Assembly (NCBI GenBank): GCA_021029095.1
Contig: JAJOHG010000263.1
Coordinates: 1 to 35,788, forward strand
DNA from: Phellopilus nigrolimitatus
Taxonomy: Eukaryota; Basidiomycota; Agaricomycetes; Hymenochaetales; Hymenochaetaceae
DNA length: 35,788 bases
Reading direction: 5' to 3'
Each line of letters begins with the position of its first letter. Position 1 is the stretch's first letter. Shown here one piece after another: positions 32,309-35,788 of this stretch. The position numbers were made by a program, and so were the translations under genes. Below the pieces are notes generated by a model. It worked only from the letters and a program-made list of their open reading frames with translations. It had not been told where the DNA came from and made no database searches.

Positions 32309-32649
32309 TGGCAGGTCCATATGGTCCCCACGTTTAGTGGTTATCGTTTGAATAAGAAAGCGCGGTGGCGTGAGCTGATGGAAACTTCGGAACATTCCGC
32401 CTCAACGTCTTACATCACGGATTTCGCTAGGATTTCCGAAAGCGCAGTAAAACGACTTCATCTCGAGTAAAGGATTCACTAGTAATGACAGATGACAAAA
32501 GCAGTGCGTATTTAAAGAATGTTGAGATCGACAAAAGATTATCATCACCTAACCAGCATAGATTGCCTCTTTATGTTATGATTGGCTTCGGACCAGCTAA
32601 CCAAAATAAGGATCTACATGTATATATATAAGTACGTTTCGAGAACAAT
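32309..32649. other. intergenic between P450 copy 2 and the ABC transporter
   Basis: About 340 bases: upstream promoter of P450 copy 2 and 3' UTR of the transporter. Contains TATATATATAAG near 32620. No gene seen. Confidence 0.45.
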
Positions 32650-35600
32650 TCACTGCATCCCAGCAAGCTCCAGAAGGACATCACGGTCGTCACTCTCGTC
32701 TACAAGAGCACGGAGAAGGCCGCTCTCTTTCTCGAGAAGTTTCTTTGGGCTGTCAAACTCAACCAGCTGCCCAGCGTCGAGAACCATCTGGGGTGAATTT
32801 ATCAGCTAATTTCATCGAGTACAGGATAAAAGCTTACTATTTTATCATAGTCCATGATGGTCTGAAGACGATGGGCAATGGTGATGAACGTCGTGTCCTT
32901 ACTAAATTCCGTACGCAAGGTCTTCTGGATGGCAGCGTCGGTGTCGTAATCTGCCATTGGCTTTTCTTCAGTCTTCATCTCAACATAATTACAGCTCAGT
33001 GGCTTACCTATAGCAGCAGTAGCCTCGTCCAATATGAGCAGTTTACTCCTTCGGACGATAGCGCGCGCAAGAGCGATGATCTGGCGCTGGCCCAGAGAGA
33101 AATTCGTTCCGCCGCTCTCCACCATGGTGTCCAGACCTATTCTCGCGTTTACGTTCGTCTCAGCGCCATCCGGATCTCCCTCTGCACCAGTTTCATTTCT
33201 ACTTGGCTGATCAGTTTGTTCCTGTTGGCTATCGTGCTGCTTCGAAACAGATTCCTTCATATCAAAAAAGCCCGCCGCGCGCAGGGCATCGTTTAAAGAT
33301 GCATCGTCAAGTTGTTCCAATGGATCGAGGTTCTCACGCAAAGTGCCATTAATGAGCTCAGGCTGTTGTGGGATAAGCGTGACATTCGAGCGCAGCGCAT
33401 CCAGGTTCATTTCGTCAGTTGCAAGGCCATCGAAATAGACTTTTCCAGTCGTTTTGATGGCCCGGAGCAAAGCCAAAGCGATGCTGGACTTTCCTGCCTA
33501 GAGTGTCAACTATGAAACGACAGGCATGTCGGAATAAGAGCCTACCAGCACCGGTTCTTCCGACTGCAAGCGCGAGATTAAATGAAGTGTCTCTTAGATG
33601 AAATAAATAAATGACGGACCAATCCCTACACGTTCGCCAGACTGCACCTCAAATGAGATACCGCGCAGCACCTCGGGTGAGTCTAGAAAAGTAGTCTAAA
33701 TTCATTGGAGCTTATGAACCGTTCGTCTGACTCACCGTCTGAGTATCGAGCCGATAGCTTCTCAACTCTGAGATTCCCACTCGACGGCCAATACGCAGGA
33801 GGCTTTCCGCTGTCAACCGACTTCGGTTCGTGATCGATGCGCAAGAATTCGAGCATTCGTTCAAGACCGTGGGATAATGTATAAGTGAGCGTTTGCCTAC
33901 GCGGTGACGCCCAGATTACTACATACCTGTTGGCTAAGGATGAATGATTCTTTAGTGATTTGACTGAACAAAATCAGATAATGCTGACCTTGAATTTCAA
34001 AAACATTGTAGATTCGAACCCAAATCAGGATTAACCGGGTAAAAGACAAAACCATGGATAATGTGAAGCCTGCGAAGCCCGCCTCTACTAGGCCCCCATA
34101 AACAAGGTAGGTTGACACGACACCGGCAAATATTGCGCCTAAGCTATCCACGCGAATAGACACCCAGCGATTGATATCGTAGAAAGTGAGTGCTGTTCGA
34201 GTGTACGTGTTAATACGCTTTTGAAGCTCGAAACGAAAAAGCTCCTGAGCATTGTAAGCCCTGATCGACGCTATAATAGTTTGGTAAGACAAACGAAATG
34301 AACGAAATGATAGAGCGTACGCAGGCCGGCCAAAGCAGTTCCTACTTGTGTCATGACAGGGGCTTTTGCATTACTACAGACAGTTAGTACCGATAGCTTC
34401 ATGTGCACCAGGTGTTATCACGTACCTCATCTCTCGTCTTATACATATTTGACATTTTAGATATACCCGACCGAGAAGACCTCCCAAGATCGCGACGACA
34501 AGGCCTGGTATTAGAGCATACCAGCCAACCATGAATACAGCCGCGAAGAACAGACAAATAAGGTTGATCGTGATCGACATAAAAGGTGACGCCATACGCG
34601 TAAGCTGCTCGTCAATGGTATCCATGTCTTGTGTGCACCTGATAAGTATGCTATAAGATTCTGTAACAATCTGACCAAGGATTGAAAGTACCTCGTAACG
34701 ATCCGTCCAACTGGAGTCACATCCAGCCATCTGAACCAAAAGTTAGCGTGCATCCGAGCATTCAGTGCAATATGTCTCTTGCCTAGAAGGAGCAGTGAAA
34801 ATGCTTTCAAGAAGATTGTTATGTATAACTCTTGAAGCTCGCATAGATCCCAGGACCCAGAAAATGTCTGATGCAAGTTCAATGAAATAACCAGAAATGT
34901 TGGCCAAAGTGTAAAATCCAAGAAACCTACGAAAGATTCAGGAAGTCAGCTCTGCGTCATTGTGAAGAAAGATCTCTGCATACTTCAGTACAGGTACCTC
35001 CGATGCGGGATACTTCAAATACTGGTTCGACCAATAGCCCACGAACCATACCTGAAAAACCGTTACTAGTATTGCAATCCATCGAGTCCCGACAATCAAT
35101 GTCCAGACCAACGGACCGCCGACACCACCAACGTAAAGCATGATCGCAGCCATCTCCACACGGCCCATAGCCTTTTCCTCAGCAACGACAAGTTTCCCCA
35201 CTGACGTCTTCGCATCATCTTTGCCTTCCGTGTCCTCATCCAGCTTAGTCTCGATATCTTCCTCAACCTCCTCGCGCTCCTTTTCTACCTCGGCTCGCAG
35301 GCGCGAGTTCTTCTTGAGGATTTCGGAGACAGGACCTTGCGCAGAAACCTTCCCTTGTCTTCCGAGAACTACGATATGCTTCGCGATGCCCGCGGTGAGA
35401 GCAATGTTGTGTGTGACGAGAAGGACCGTTCTTCCTTGAACTAGGTCACCTTGGAGGGCTTTTTTGGCAATCCATTTTGCTGTATGGACATCGAGTGCGG
35501 CCAAGACGTCATCAAGCAAGAGAATCGAAGCCGACGAATACAATGCGCGAGCAAGCGTCACTCGTGCCTGATTAACTGTCAGCAGGTTTTCTTATTATAT

Positions 35601-35788
35601 CCGATTTTTCCTATATACCTTTTGGCCTCCACTAAACCAGGTATGACATGAGTGAAAGCTTTCAACATGAAAGCGCGTTGACTTACCTGAGAGTAAGGCC
35701 TTTCTCGCCGACTTCGGTAAGATCACCAGCTTCCCACAGACCCCAAGTCTCGCTCCAACGCGCATTGATTTAAAACTGGTTTGAAACG
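32650..35788 (-). CDS. ABCC/MRP-type ABC transporter, C-terminal part, frameshift near edge
   Basis: Partial at its 5' end (window edge). Fifteen exons from 35788 down to the stop at 32652-32650, including exons of 13 nt (35631-35619), 18 nt (33563-33546), 37 nt and 39 nt; phases close. Order: end of NBD1 (signature [18 protein letters not shown], Walker [14 protein letters not shown]-loop VTHNIAL), acidic linker, second membrane domain ([25 protein letters not shown]), NBD2 (Walker A GRTGAGKSS, Q-loop [16 protein letters not shown], signature [27 protein letters not shown]). Asp instead of Glu after Walker B in NBD1 is normal for ABCC proteins. An ATP-driven exporter of conjugates or xenobiotics, in plasma or vacuolar membrane. 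At 35741-35744 a run of four C (plus strand) puts CALERDL and [14 protein letters not shown] in different frames. Confidence 0.85.
34731..34782 (-). other. GC-AG intron in the ABC transporter
   Basis: The 52-nt intron between exon 34926-34783 and exon 34730-34692 starts AG|GCAAGA and ends TTCAG. It joins IFTAPSR to [10 protein letters not shown] in frame, as in other ABCC proteins. No GT donor fits. Confidence 0.7.

Noticed and set aside
1..35788. tRNA, rRNA, CRISPR arrays, riboswitches and bacterial-type operons
   Set aside because: No T-loop GGTTCGAATC-type boxes, no regularly spaced repeats, and the genes are intron-rich fungal genes.

Overview
The window looks like nuclear DNA of a basidiomycete fungus, probably an Agaricomycete. 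Genes carry many short introns of about 50-60 nt with GT..AG ends and micro-exons. The recognisable families are typical of that group: an expanded hypothetical family, DUF7729-like and DUF6534-like membrane proteins, F-box/LRR proteins, isoprenylcysteine-methyltransferase-like proteins, cytochrome P450s and an ABCC transporter. Exon models were built by hand from splice signals, reading phase and remembered family patterns. No database search was possible.

Left third (1-9650). A five-exon gene of unknown function (659-3398) is followed by a nested transposon. A Ty1/copia retrotransposon on the minus strand (5' LTR about 9379-9643, gag-protease-integrase 9330-6312, start of reverse transcriptase 4003-3862) is split by a 2308-bp DNA transposon at 4004-6311. 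That insert has an 18-bp perfect terminal inverted repeat starting TAGGG and a perfect 8-bp target duplication (GCGCGGCG), so it is hAT-type. It shows no transposase. Instead it carries pieces of host genes: an ATP-citrate lyase fragment, a frameshifted SmD1 fragment, and at least two other coding-like pieces I could not name. This Pack-type captured-gene element is the most interesting thing in the window.

Middle (9650-24700). In order: a DUF7729-like protein (-), a 485-bp element with terminal inverted repeats of 140-160 bp, a 20-exon DUF6534-like seven-helix protein with a long cytoplasmic tail (+), two ICMT-like methyltransferases in tandem (-), an F-box/LRR gene (+) facing away from the second methyltransferase, a 77-residue small protein (+), and a five-helix membrane protein (+).

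Right third (24700-35788). Two ten-exon cytochrome P450 genes on the minus strand are a tandem duplication with identical intron phases, separated by about 2.5 kb without a clear gene. Upstream lies the 3' part of an ABCC-type transporter (-) that runs off the window end and seems to carry a one-base frameshift just before the NBD1 signature. P450s next to an exporter and methyltransferase-like membrane enzymes suggest detoxification or secondary metabolism, but that is inference from neighbourhood only.
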